Made by a program: the position numbers and the translations under genes
From: Phoma sp. XZ068
Taxonomy: Eukaryota > Ascomycota > Dothideomycetes > Pleosporales > Didymellaceae
Length of the DNA: 64,000 nucleotides
Assembly (NCBI GenBank): GCA_004835665.1
Contig: ML240445.1
Coordinates: 1,178,001 to 1,242,000 of the forward strand
Direction: 5' to 3'
In this document: one piece after another, positions 53,726-64,000 of the stretch
Position numbering within the stretch: position 1 is the first letter of the stretch
Layout: each line of letters begins with the position of its first letter
Notes under the pieces: generated by a model
Databases searched by the model: none
What the model was told of the DNA's origin: nothing
What the model saw: only the letters and a program-made list of their open reading frames with translations

Positions 53726-56700
53726 TCACTGTCTTGGTACATTCCTCAACTGCTCCTCAAACCACCTATTCAGCTCCCTTATTCTTGCCGCACGATTAGC
53801 ATCCAGCCCACCAAACGCCAGGTCATTAGCAACGCCAGCACCCGCACCTGCGTCCTCAGCGTTACCTAGCGGCACATCCAGTCCATGCTGGGCGATGTTT
53901 GGGAACGCCGCCCTCAGCCTTTCCCGCTCATCTCTTAGTGCCTGCCACCGGCGTCGCCTAGCCTCCTGCTCCGCATTCAATGCATCTAGCTGGGCTCGCC
54001 AGGGTTGTTCACCGAGAGCCCTATTCGCTACGTGAACTCGATGGTCTTCATCTCGAAGGCGTTGTCGATACCGATCTTGTGCCGCCTCAATATTGGCGGG
54101 TAGAGGTGCTTGATCTTGAACGTTCCGGTGTGCGCGGACTCCAGGTCGAAGTCGAGGTTGAAGAAGAGCCAAGGCTTCCGCCTCATAACGTTGCCTTGCT
54201 TCTGCGTGCCGCAACGCAAACGCATTGGGATTAGCAGGAGGGTCTGGCAGTCCAGCGGCAAGTCCGTCGCCAATTCTACCGAGAGGTCTAGAAGAAGAAG
54301 TTAGGATTCTGGTAAGGATTGTAGTTGGGCCGAACGGGTGGCACTGGAAAGTATCGCCTAGCACGGAGACCGTAGCCCATCTGCGCGTTAGGGTCGTAGA
54401 AGCGAGCGTCGACGGGATCGAAATAGATCGCAAATTGAGCATCCCGGAATATAAAAGGACGACGGTCGAATACGTAGACTGGAGGAAGAGGGAAACGCCC
54501 AGGAAGATTATAGGGCCGGTGAATATACGGCTGAGGTTCTTCGAAATCGGGATCCTCTTGGCCAGCTTCAACACCGAACCGCGGCTCCACCTCGTCTACG
54601 AAGCCAAGTGGAAAGGGGCGGTCATGCTCTTCGAGGTTGGGGAAAGGGATTACGTACCGTGGGGGTGGCCGAACGACTTCTCGTGGCAGCAATGGTACTC
54701 CACCTAATGGCCCATTTCGATGTGCTAGCTGATCCCCTGCCATCTCAAATGGAAATTCGTTCTGTCTCTCGGCAGCTCGCCCTCTTCGCGCAAGTTCTGC
54801 CTGCTTGACCCTGTCTGAAACCTGGACCATGAGATCTGCGTCAGATAGATCAGGATTTTCTGCCTTGACCTTAGCCATAGCTTCATCAGCCGCTTTCTTC
54901 ACTGCCTGCTCATGGACGTCCTCGACATTATCGTGGAGCGCACATCGGCCTCTGCTGACGTCGCCAAAGTGTTCATAATTAGTCACGTTCTTTGAGCATA
55001 TGTAGCTACAACTAAGATCAGCTTAATGATACCGAATGTACAAGATCCACTTACCATTGCTTGTTTCCGCAATGCGAGCAGCTCATCTTGTTGCAGCCGT
55101 AGTCCTTGACGAAAGGATGCTGGCAATTGTTGCACTTTCGGATGAGAGCCGCAGACATCGCCTCTTCGACAACGTGTCGTAACGTAAGTTGCCCGTCCTT
55201 CTTAGCTTCCTCGCAGCTAAGGGGAATGTGCGTTTCCTTATTGCAGAGCCGACAACTTGTCTTGCCACACCTCGTGCTCTGGCATCGAAACTCTTTGTCC
55301 ACGTCCACTGGCAAACATTCCATCTTGAAGTCGCAGAATGGGCATTCGGATAAGAAGTCAAGGCCAGCGGCTGCGAGGTCCTGTTGCTGCTGCATGTGCT
55401 CTAGTCTCTCAAATGACTTGTCGCTGAGAACTTTCTGCAGCTGCAAACGAGAGAATGTGCCCTTGCACTCTGTGCTTGCAAAACATACAGGTCGACATTT
55501 TGACTGACCCATTTCAGTCTCAATATACTGCCTGGGACAATCCATGCAAAACAGATGCATGTCTTTACCACTACAGCTGATCATGCGGTTGAGAGGGTAT
55601 TCTGTAAAACAGCATTGGCATTCGCCCATCTGGTCATCCATCTTTGCCCGTTGGAGATTGACCTCTTCCGCAAGTTTCGTTTCTGCGATTTTACGTCGCT
55701 TGACTGGCTTGGTCAGTACATGAACTAACACATGCAGCAAGAGAAGTCCCGTAGAACACTTACCAGCTGCGTTCTCGACCTTCTTCTTCGCTGCGCGAAG
55801 CTCTTTTGGAAGTCGACTTCCACGCTCGATCAGTACAAGTTCAGTGCCGCGCCTGTTGCGAGGCCTTGGGGGCTTTGCGAAAACACGCGTGGTTTGTTGG
55901 TATTTGCGAACTTGTTCCTCAAGGATTATGTAGGCTTTGAAAAGCGTCTTTTGTAATTTAAGAGTGTTTACGATGTGCCTAGCAGGGACGTTAAGGAATT
56001 CGTCCTTGAGTAATTCTATGCTGCAAGAAAGTTATTAGCAAAGATGACCAACAATGCACTGCGTGGTCTACAACAGTGGTTGCGGCTCTGAACGAGCGAA
56101 TAGCATTGAAGGAATCATTGGTGATGGCGTTCGTTCTATGGAATGCATCAGGGCAACGCTGGCGATTTGCTGGCGCACAATTGAAGACCCATTCAAACCT
56201 TAGCTCACTTCAAGTCTGGCGTGCAACATGTTCATTTCATGTGACATGTCATGGAGACATTAAATGACAGATAATGAGCATCTGACAGCGACTGTGTTCA
56301 ACACCCGGCAGCCAACGGAGGCCGCCGACCCGGAACAAGTTAGTTGAAAGAGCCATGCGCCAGCTGCTGCTGCGGGTGTTATAATGATATAAAGGACTGA
56401 ACGTGTACTTACGAATCTGCCTCGTAACTGAGCACCTTAGGGTCACGCTCGTCCTTCTCATAATCGCTAAACTCTTCGCTGCCCTCTCTACTCCTCTTCT
56501 TGCTTGACACATCTGCCTCTTTGGGATAGCTGCCATCTAGAAGATCATTGACAATTCGCTCGCTGTGCTGCTTGGATCGGGTTTGGTCCGTGGTCCTCTC
56601 TTTGATCATTGTGAGAACATGATTGATTGAAACATCCGGAACGATATCAAGGACCAATTGTAGGCATACATCCTCGGAGATGAGCTGCATCTCACTCCTT

Positions 56701-56981
56701 CCGTCAAATAATTCAATGTTCTCAATGGCGTGTGGGCTGGAACCAGAAGGTGGGATATCGAGGTCGGGAATCGCGGTTAAGTCAATGACCTCTCGATGGT
56801 TCATCTCAGTATGTTCATATGCAGAGAGCTCGCCGGAATCAAGGCTTTCATCATTGTCGCTTAACTCTGCAACAGATCGCGCGTTGTGAAATACAACTTC
56901 GTCATCCGTAATTCCATCATCCTCATCATCGGATGTCAGGTCCACGACTTGGTAATCACGCCTGACATCCGGTTGAACCAT
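53726..56981 (-). CDS. RBR-type E3 ubiquitin ligase, RNF216/TRIAD3-like
   Basis: Five exons (56981-56413, 56020-55764, 55703-55055, 55005-54658, 54287-53726) keep frame and give 794 aa. The acidic N-terminus has two VVDLTSDDEDD / VIDLTAIPDLD motifs resembling SUMO-interacting motifs. A helical segment follows (IELLKDEFLNVPARHIVNTL). RING1 starts CQCCFTEYPLNRMISCSGKD, then IBR CPFCDFKMECLP...CRLCNKETHIPL, then RING2 CNNCQHPFVKDYGCNKMSC, where the Cys of GCNKMSC is the expected thioester site, completed across intron 3 by CGNKQ-CYICSKNVTNYEHF. The C-terminus is helical and Arg/Glu-rich. Intron 4 (54657-54288, 370 nt, GTACGT...CTAAC...TAG) is long and encodes an open 123-codon alternative end (FPNLEEHDRPFPLGF ... 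PYQNPNFFF). Intron 1 is also long (392 nt). The ATG at 56981 is the first in frame. Confidence 0.88.
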
Positions 56982-58292
56982 GCTGCAGGATACAGGTTGC
57001 ACACTTAGACATTAGATGGGGGTTTCGAGACTTTGTCCGGGCAGTACTATCGTGGCGCGTGGTGTTGGTGACCGAGTTGAGTTGGTAAAGTGCTCGGTCG
57101 TGGTCGGGCTTTATCGGTGGAAGGGCAGTGCGAATAAGAGCAGACAACCCCAAATATCGCACAGATGTGCGGCTCGACCCACCCGCGGGCAGCGAAACGA
57201 ACTGTTTTGAATTTCACTTGGTATAAAGTGAAACACGGCAAACGGCTACAAGACAGATGGTAAGCGGAAAGGGTAACTGTACGAACCAGTTCAGCGCAAT
57301 GCACAGCGGCCTTGTTGGTGCCCCTCCGCCCAGCGCCGCCCCTTGCGAAGTGTAGATCCGAGACCGATGTAATGAAAGTGCAAAGAACGACGGCGCTGAA
57401 AACAAGTGACAAAAGAACGAGGCAGCAGGAACAAGTACGGTGTATGCAGTCGTGAAGCTTTAGAGAATATCAGGGTAGATGAGAGCTGTCGCTTTTTCTG
57501 AGTCGGATCGACAGAATAGGTAAGTGCTGAAGGCGGCAGCAGGACCTAAGGTAAGACAGGGCAATTACGTGCCACGAGATCTCATATTGTCACGGCCATC
57601 ATCGTTCCAGCAAACAGCGATCGGTGGAATGTAGAGGGTTTCTGCGCTCCGGCGTCTCGCCCGGTCAAGCGCGCTGCGCCAATGCAGTTAGACCGACAAC
57701 ATGTTGGTACCTATCTGGCATTGGCGCTGCACCACAGCCGCTGAGGCTGAGGGACAGGCGGCAGTATTGTTTCCACTGTAATGTTTATCATTCGGATATG
57801 CACAAGTAGAGTGTACTTAACTTTTCATAATATTGCTCGACAACATGAAGGCCAGAACTAGTTTCGGGCTATAAATACAATCACACCATCAATCACCGCG
57901 ATTCAATATTCATGTCCACAGCACAACGATGAAGAGTCGTGGACTGATTGGGTTTGTGATAACGAAGTACGTCGAAAGCGATGAGTGGAGCTGAGGTATG
58001 AACCGCCGTGCTCCGCTACACTAAAACGTGGGGTAAACTTCAGGCACGCGGCAACTAGCAATTTCGCGATCCACTCGTGCCTCCCAGTCATCTCGTTTAC
58101 TGCATAGCAATACTCGTTCAGGCATTGGCTACACCGGGTGGAGCTCTTTGTTTGTCTTCTCAATCTGACACGACACCTCATCATAGCCTTGTATTTACAC
58201 ACCCTACGTCTGATTAGAAGTAATCTCATCTAAGAGTCTTCGTCGAGATTCGGATCCATTGTCAATCAAACTACTACCCTCATTACGCAAGT
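56982..58292. other. divergent promoter of the RBR ligase and LYC1
   Basis: About 1.3 kb. A TGAGTCG near-match to the CPRE lies near 57500; no perfect site was noticed. No gene is supported. Confidence 0.5.
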
Positions 58293-59530
58293 ATGGGTTC
58301 GGCCGTGCAACTTCCAAAGGGCAACTCGCCCACCCTGGCCCTCGTTCACCCCACCGAGGAGGAGCAATTGATCCAATCCACTCTCAACGGCGCTGAATGG
58401 CGGGGTGCCCTTTCGCCCTCTGCCTATCTCCGTCGCGAAGCTGCCCTCTCACAACAAGCCTTGACTAAGGAAGGAGGCATTACGTATTGGATCTTGGTCG
58501 ACACCGCGCTGGAGAATAATCCGCTGGATCCAGATTCTGGAACTCGACTCCCGCTCGCCAGCTGCGAGACGTATCGCAAAAAAGCGCTCGTCTGGCGAGA
58601 TGGCAAACTGCAAGAGGCTATGTCTCACGGAATTGGGAGTGTGTTCTGCGGAAAGCATCTACGAAAGAGAGGGTATGCGCAGAGGATGATGACAGAACTT
58701 GGAAAGACGTTGCGAACACACCAAACGGATGAGAAGATGGAGTGCCTGTTCACTATCTTGTATTCTGATATCGGCAAGGTGGGTTGACTTTGCAGCTGGA
58801 TTGAGCACCTCGCTGACTCAAACAGAAATACTATGCAGACTTTGGCTGGGAGCCATTTCCCTCGTCCCACATCGCACTTCCAGCAAGCTCATCTGTGCTA
58901 GCAACTGATTTACCTACTGCGCGGCCACTGTATGCGGACGACTTACAGGATCTGTGTAAACTTGACGAAGAACTCATCAAAAAGGGCTTGGAGTCGCGGC
59001 CAAAGGGTAGCAAGACTGCGGTAGCGCTTATTCCTGACGTTGAGACTGTACAATGGCACCATGCACGAGAGGAGTTCGTCGGCCAGGAGGTCCATGGCAA
59101 GGTGCCGAAGGTCAAGGGTGCGATGGTGGGAGACACGGCAGGTAAGCGCGTGTGGTGTTACTGGACGCGCGTGTGGTACAACGAGGATGCATCGGTCGTG
59201 AAAGGCAACACAATGCACATCCTACGCCTCGTAGTCGAGGACGACGTGCTAGGGAGTAGGGCTGTGACTGGGGGTGATGAGCATAGCGCGGCTATCGCTG
59301 CCCTGCTAGCATTCGCGCAGCGTGAGGCAGAAGAATGGAAGACGGAGCATGTCGAGGTCTGGAGCCCTTCAGCGGCAGCGTTGGTCGGAGCTAAGATGTT
59401 AGATCCGAGTGCAACGGTGATCGATAGGGATGCAGAGAGCATCGCGAGTCTGCTGTGGTATCCAGAACATGAAGGGGCGGCCGTAGCCCATGTTGACTGG
59501 ATCAGCAACGAGAAATATGCGTGGTGCTGA
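58293..59530 (+). CDS. LYC1: LYC1-like lysine N-acetyltransferase (GNAT)
   Basis: Homologue of Yarrowia LYC1, a lysine acetyltransferase for lysine catabolism; the family assignment is from recall of its architecture. Exons 58293-58778 and 58826-59530 give 396 aa. The N-terminal half is a GNAT fold: LALVHPTEEEQLIQSTLNGA, REAALSQQALTKEGGITYWI, the acetyl-CoA-binding loop SVFCGKHLRKRGYAQRMMTE, LFTILYSDIGK-KYYADFGWE across the intron, then FPSSHIALP. The C-terminal half (LYADDLQDLCKLDEELIKKG, PDVETVQWHHAREEFVG, WTRVWYNEDASVVKGNTMHI, EHVEVWSPSAAALVGAKML) is the fungal LYC1 extension. The 47-nt intron has a GTGGGT donor and a TGACTCA inside its branch-point region. Confidence 0.88.
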
Positions 59531-60568
59531 AGAGCGCGCAAGTACGAGTCAAACGATAGGTCTCAAGCGATCGTCTGACATACCTGTTTAGCAAAGCATT
59601 TTGTGGTCATTCTCTGCTGAGCGTAAAGGGAAAACGCCTTCACTGCCTCCAAGATATGAAGAGTCCGAGCGCCTGTAAAATCGATCATAGTGGATATGCC
59701 AACGCGTTCTAGCTGTTCGTGAAATACAGAGATTTTTCTTCCTCGAGCAACCAGCAAGCTAGAAGCATCAATGAAAAGCGAAGGCCTGTCAGATTGCCAT
59801 CTGCGTCCTGCCGTCCAGCGTGACCGAAGTACACAACCAGTTGGCTGAAGATCATCGCCACACTCGCCGAGGCAAGTGCAATGAGGCCTCACTCCGGGAC
59901 AAAGAGGTTAAAAGTCATCAACCAGGTTGGAGAATCTGTGGCTTCTGTAGGAAGCTCAGAAGAGGACGATTTCTATAGAAATGATTCTATGAAGTATCCT
60001 GTTGCGGAATTAGTGGCTGCGAAACGATATGATACCTGGCTCAACTCACGTCGACATATGGAAGAAAGGATGGCTGGCCGGCGAGGTTGTTTTATGATCG
60101 TGAGCGCACAAACCTTTCTCCGGCCGAAGTCCCGCCGGCGCATGGTCAGGGCGGCCGAAGCCGCAACTGCAGGAACATCAAGGTACGTGGGGTTTCAAGG
60201 CTGCGGGGCATTGTACCGCAGAGGTGAGCCAGCGGCCTTCCCTTCACTCTCCAAATGTTCGACTTCTGTCTGTCAATGAATAACAGTTGAAGCTACACAT
60301 AGAATGAGGCTCTGGGCATCGCTTAGCCTCTTTCAGGGCTGATAGCGCCGAAGTCGTCAGTCCATCAACCAGTACGACGGGTAGGTTGGACCGCGGGGTA
60401 TTTCTACGGTCCTCTGTACACAAGAGAGTTCCGAGATCTTCGCTGGACAATATTCGCTGTTCGGCTAGATCTGAATAGTAGACCGTAGTCTCCACATTGG
60501 CCCAATACAAGCGTTTATTTGTCTGCGTGCTTCTATTTGCCGTTTTCAGAGGTCAAGACGAAGTTCTT
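59531..60568. other. intergenic region upstream of THR4
   Basis: About 1 kb with two overlapping open frames (59563-59892 on the minus strand, 59881-60279 on the plus strand). Neither shows family features or splice support, so neither is called as a gene. Confidence 0.45.
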
Positions 60569-60575
60569 TGAGTCA
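60569..60575. promoter_or_regulatory. CPRE/GCN4-type site TGAGTCA in the THR4 promoter
   Basis: A perfect TGAGTCA heptamer 147 bp before the THR4 start codon, a normal distance for GCN4/CpcA sites. Amino-acid biosynthetic genes, including yeast THR4, are classic targets. The activator gene cpcA is in the same window with the same site in its promoter. Confidence 0.65.
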
Positions 60576-60721
60576 GTGCGATTCCGGAGCTCATCAACAA
60601 CTTTTTCCCGCACAGGGACCCATCACTTTACATCCTCTACTATTGGTGTTATAACAGCGTCAGCAGTCTCTGGTCTTCTTTGTATTGTTGCGTCACACTA
60701 TTGTATACACCAATTGTCAAC

Positions 60722-62468
60722 ATGTCCACACATACCGCGTCCCAACGCTACCTGAGTACCCGAGGAGGATCCTACGATGTGAGCGCAACGGCGCATTGCA
60801 CCATACTTGATCGCTCATACTAACAATCGCAGTTCTCCTTCGAGGAAGTCGTACTCAAGGGTCTTGCCTCTGACGGCGGCCTCTTCATCCCCGAGGAGAT
60901 CCCCACTCTACCCGATGACTGGGCATCTAAGTGGCAGAACCTGTCCTTTGAGGACCTCGCATACGAGATCTTCTCCCGCTACATCTCTTCCTCCGAGATC
61001 CCCCCCGCCGATTTGAAGGAGATCATCCACCGCAGTTATTCCACCTTCCGCGCGAAGGACGTCACACCGACCGTCACACTCGACAAGGCGAAGAATATTC
61101 ACCTGCTCGAGCTGTTCCACGGCCCTACATTCGCCTTCAAAGATGTCGCCCTTCAATTCCTGGGCAACCTCTTTGAATACTTCCTCGTACGCAGGAACCA
61201 GAACAAGTCGGGTCGTGACAGGGAACACTTGACGGTCGTTGGCGCAACAAGTGGCGACACCGGTTCGGCAGCCATCTACGGTCTGCGCGGAAAGAAGGAT
61301 GTATCTGTATTCATCATGCACCCGGAGGGCAAGGTTAGCCCCGTGCAGGAAGCACAGATGACGACTGTCCTTGACGCCAACGTACACAACTTGGCGGTTG
61401 ACGGTACATTCGACGACTGCCAGGTACGGCATCATCTCGACTCACAAGATACACAAGCTAACTTTTGCACAGGACTTTGTCAAGGCTCTTTTCGCCGATC
61501 CTGAGATCAACAAGACCCACCGCCTCGCCGCCGTCAACTCCATCAACTGGGCGCGTATCCTTGCTCAGATCACATACTACTTCCACTCCTACTTCAACCT
61601 TATCAAGTCCGAGTCCTTCCTCCCCGCCTCCACAGTCCGTTTCGTTGTGCCCACGGGCAACTTCGGCGACATCCTCGCAGGATACTTCGCGAAGCGCATG
61701 GGTCTGCCAGCCGAGAAGCTTGTCATTGCGACAAACGAGAACGATATTCTCCACCGCTTCTGGGAGTCTGGAAAGTACGAGAAGAAGAAGGTGCACGGCA
61801 GGCAAGCCGAGGGTGGCCTTGTTGAAGATGGTGTCAAGGCGCACGAGGATGGCGTTAAGGAGACACTGAGCCCGGCTATGGACATCCTCGTTTCGTCCAA
61901 CTTCGAACGCTTACTGTGGTTCCTCGCCTACGATGTTTACAGCACATCGTCTGATGCAGTCTCGCAACGCCGCAGCCAGGCGGGTGACCACGTTCGCCAG
62001 TGGCTGAACGATCTGAAGACGAACGGTGGCTTCGCTGTCGACTCGCAGGTCCTTCAGAAGGCCCAGTCTGACTTCACTTCGTACCGTGTTAGCGACGAGG
62101 AGACCATCGACACCATCAAGTACATCTTCAACGCAGGTCCTTCGAAGAGCTACGTCCTTGACCCCCACTCCGCCATCGGTATCGCGGCCGCGCTCCGATC
62201 TGCTGAGGTTGCAAAGCCACCTTCCACACATCACATCTCACTTGCGACAGCACACCCTGCTAAATTCGCAAACGCAGTCGAGCTGGCCTTACCAGAGCAG
62301 AAGGAGTACTTCCAGGAGAAGGTTCTGCCAGTTGAGTTCAAGGGTCTTGAGGACAAGCCCAGGAGAGTCAGTCATGCTAAGAAGTCAGAAGGCTGGCAGG
62401 GTGTTCGTAAGATTGTTATTGCAGAGGTAGAAGCTGAGTTACAAGCTGCTGAGCAAGAGGGCCAGTAG
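60722..62468 (+). CDS. THR4: threonine synthase
   Basis: Converts O-phosphohomoserine to threonine and phosphate with pyridoxal phosphate, the last step of threonine synthesis. Exons 60722-60778, 60833-61423 and 61473-62468 give 547 aa. The start MSTHTASQRYLSTRGGSYD runs into FSFEEVVLKGLASDGGLFIP. The PLP-binding lysine lies in FHGPTFAFKDVALQFLGNLF at about residue 122. VVGATSGDTGSAAIYGLRGK is the phosphate-binding region. HRLAAVNSINWARILAQITY, VPTGNFGDILAGYFAKRMGL and LVSSNFERLLWFLAYDVY are the remaining signatures. It ends EAELQAAEQEGQ. Length fits the fungal group II enzyme. Both introns are 49-54 nt with CTAAC branch points. A CPRE lies upstream. Confidence 0.97.
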
Positions 62469-62762
62469 AGATGTTGGTATGACGATGACTTGCATGTAGA
62501 AGACGCGCTTTAGCATATTGGATAGGCGGACGGTTACAGCAGGGAAATATAGACTTTCTTACATTCAATGATTGTCCATACATGAACCAAAAAGTTCCAA
62601 GACTATTCACCAGATTTCGGGAGCAGCCTCATCCCTGTGTATAATCGAATAATTGCAAGGCTGAGAGCTCCATGCCCCACACCCAAGCTCCAAGCTTCAC
62701 CCCACCATGGTACTCCAAACTGTCTCACCCAAACCTCCCCAACCTCTATAACCACTGCCAAC

Positions 62763-63359
62763 ATGGCAACAACCACAGAAACCTCAACTGCATTTCAATT
62801 TCCACCCCACTACTCCTTCCCGCCATTCTTCACCCTCCAACCCGTCGCCACAACACGCTCCTCGCAACTCCAATCCTGGTCCACATTCATCCAATCCTAC
62901 TGCCGCCACCACCGCATCTTCTCACTCTCGCTCATCGACGCCCTCTCGACGCCCTTATTCCACAACACGACGCTGGCGCGGCAGCTCTCGCTGCGCGACG
63001 CAAAAGCAATACTCACATGGATGGCGAGCGTCGAAGGCGGGCAGCGTGCCGAATTCATATCCAGCACGGGCTCCAAGTCTAAGAAGGCAGCGGATGAGGG
63101 TGAAGGCGGACGCGTGTGGATATACTGGCGACGGCCGGAGGAGTGGGCGGCGCAGCTAGAGGAGTGGGTGGATAAGACAGGGCAAAAGGGTGTGGTGCTT
63201 ACGTTGTATGAGATTGTGGAGGGGGAGGCGAGTGCGAAGGAGGAGTTTGCGGGCATGGATATGGAGTTGTTGAGGACGAGTTTGGGTGTTTGTGTGAAGA
63301 GGGGGAAGGCACAGATATTTTCGAGTGGGGGTGAGGGTGAGGGTGTCAAGTTCTTCTAG
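62763..63359 (+). CDS. VPS25: ESCRT-II subunit VPS25
   Basis: Subunit of ESCRT-II (with Vps22 and Vps36), which acts at endosomes in multivesicular-body sorting and recruits ESCRT-III through Vps20. Single exon, 198 aa, close to yeast Vps25 (202). The start ATG 62763 (MATTTETSTAFQFPPHYSFP) is chosen over an upstream GTG-led frame. The N-terminal PPXY-like segment FQFPPHYSFPPFFTLQP is diagnostic. Two winged-helix domains follow: SLSLIDALSTPLFHNTTLAR and LSLRDAKAILTWMASVEGGQ, then RVWIYWRRPEEWAAQLEEWV and GQKGVVLTLYEIVEGE. It ends SSGGEGEGVKFF. It starts 294 bp after THR4 on the same strand. Confidence 0.94.
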   Translation: MATTTETSTAFQFPPHYSFPPFFTLQPVATTRSSQLQSWSTFIQSYCRHHRIFSLSLIDALSTPLFHNTTLARQLSLRDAKAILTWMASVEGGQRAEFISSTGSKSKKAADEGEGGRVWIYWRRPEEWAAQLEEWVDKTGQKGVVLTLYEIVEGEASAKEEFAGMDMELLRTSLGVCVKRGKAQIFSSGGEGEGVKFF

Positions 63360-63669
63360 AGGAGTGCTCGCATTCATCCCGGGGTTCTAAGCAGAAGTGT
63401 CAGAGTCCAGGTCACACATTTACTATGCAGCATGGCGTTATGGTTTGGAAATACCCTGAAGGTGGATGGCTGGTGGATTGCATTTGCATCGGATATCGTC
63501 AACAGGCAACAGCTATCAATACAAACATATCAATGTCGTCCTTCCAAGATCCGCAAATGTCGTAGGCTCAACTTCGGCCGAGAAATCGCTTGTACGCTGT
63601 CCTGAACCCAATGCCTGTACCCGAACGCCTACCGCTCTACCTGTCATTAGCAATGGCTCAACAACTCTA

Positions 63670-64000
63670 TCATGATTTCGCTGCCTTGACTACCTCCTCG
63701 GTAAGCTCCCACTCAGGCTTCCAGTGCACGTATTGTGCCATAGCGTTGATCAGCAGCCATTCCGTCTTTACAATCCGCGGGACCATGTCGTGCTTCTTTG
63801 CCAAATCTCGGAACTTGGCCCAGTTGGTGAACTCCTTGCTGTTAGCGTCGGAGATGAGGTACAGGACATCGCCTTCGTCTTCCTTTTGATTCTGACTTTC
63901 TTCGCCAGCAGAGGCGTCGATAGCCCGTTTTGTTGCCGTTATGTTGGTCGTTCGACCCTTCCAGAGCGAGCACTTGCCGCCGTTGGCTTCTATTATGTCT
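63670..64000 (-). CDS. BRCT-domain protein, C-terminal part, 5' end outside window
   Basis: Open frame from the right edge to TGA at 63672-63670, about 110 codons. Visible is DIIEANGGKCSLWKGRTTN, an acidic linker, GDVLYLISDANSKEFTNWAK, then DMVPRIVKTEWLLINAMAQ and a final YVHWKPEWELTEEVVKAAKS. The pattern (Gly-Gly after the first helix, hydrophobic beta strands, and the invariant Trp in VKTEWLL) is that of a C-terminal BRCT repeat of a DNA-repair or checkpoint protein. A fungal DNA ligase IV-type or similar repair factor is possible, but the identifying domains lie outside the window. Confidence 0.75.
   Translation of the reverse strand, partial: DIIEANGGKCSLWKGRTTNITATKRAIDASAGEESQNQKEDEGDVLYLISDANSKEFTNWAKFRDLAKKHDMVPRIVKTEWLLINAMAQYVHWKPEWELTEEVVKAAKS

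Noticed and set aside
58814..58820. TGACTCA in the LYC1 intron
   Set aside because: It coincides with the CTGAC branch-point context inside a 47-nt intron, so a regulatory role is unlikely.
59563..60279. Two overlapping 109- and 132-codon frames between LYC1 and THR4
   Set aside because: No recognisable domains, no splice partners, and they lie in the THR4 upstream region.
1..64000. CRISPR arrays, rRNA genes, intact transposons or a secondary-metabolite cluster
   Set aside because: No regularly spaced repeats, rRNA sequence, transposase/reverse-transcriptase motifs, or PKS/NRPS/terpene genes were seen; the window is eukaryotic.

Overview
The window is nuclear DNA of a filamentous ascomycete (Pezizomycotina, most likely a Dothideomycete). 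Evidence: short 45-60 nt introns with GTAAGT/GTATGT donors, CTAAC/CTGAC branch points and YAG acceptors; no operons; fungal-specific families (SIN scaffold Cdc11/Nud1, a CpcA/GCN4 bZIP, She4/UNC-45, a Zn-cluster-type regulator without its zinc cluster, LYC1); and an intron-bearing tRNA-Leu. No bacterial, viral or intact transposon sequence was seen. Exon borders were assigned by eye from splice signals, and every multi-exon model given here keeps frame.

Layout: 1-1423 DBP10 RNA helicase (-, runs off the left edge); 1670-2597 RPA2 (+); 2751-3426 DUF202 membrane protein (-); 3635-4604 CIA30-domain protein with a C-terminal membrane helix (+); 6231-8179 fungal transcription-factor-like protein (+); 10302-11717 the cpcA/GCN4 locus with a CPRE site, two uORFs and an AUG-less open N-terminal extension (+); 12541-13447 a repeat/tRNA patch (diverged tandem duplication, inverted broken tRNA copy, functional tRNA-Leu-UAG); 14483-15520 a decayed gene; 16212-17490 seven-TM-like protein (-); 18406-18675 a 59-aa two-exon gene (-); 19094-23286 KCS1 inositol hexakisphosphate kinase (-); 24289-26472 disordered nuclear-type protein (-); 27131-32520 Cdc11/Nud1 SIN scaffold (+); 33126-35573 UNC-45/She4 (+); 35.6-39.8 kb gene-poor; 39779-40996 conserved fungal protein (-); 41.0-44.7 kb gene-poor; 44722-48056 a cluster of three lineage-specific coiled-coil genes (-), two of them clear paralogues; 48565-51833 importin-9/KAP114 (-); 52543-53544 REV7 (+); 53726-56981 RNF216-like RBR ubiquitin ligase (-); 58293-59530 LYC1 (+); 60722-62468 threonine synthase THR4 (+); 62763-63359 VPS25 (+); 63670-64000 BRCT-domain protein C-terminus (-).

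Most genes are unlinked housekeeping functions: ribosome biogenesis, DNA replication and repair, nuclear import, ESCRT-II, inositol pyrophosphates, and the septation/cytokinesis axis (Cdc11/Nud1 next to UNC-45). One regulatory link is visible. The window holds the general amino-acid-control activator cpcA with a perfect TGAGTCA in its own promoter. It also holds threonine synthase, a typical GCN4-type target, with the same heptamer about 150 bp before its start codon.

The most unusual material is the cpcA leader, the coiled-coil cluster at 44.7-48.1 kb with its repeated W-x2-W module and frame breaks, and the rearranged tRNA neighbourhood. I did not find convincing evidence of a wholly new multi-gene system. 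The coiled-coil cluster is the nearest candidate.
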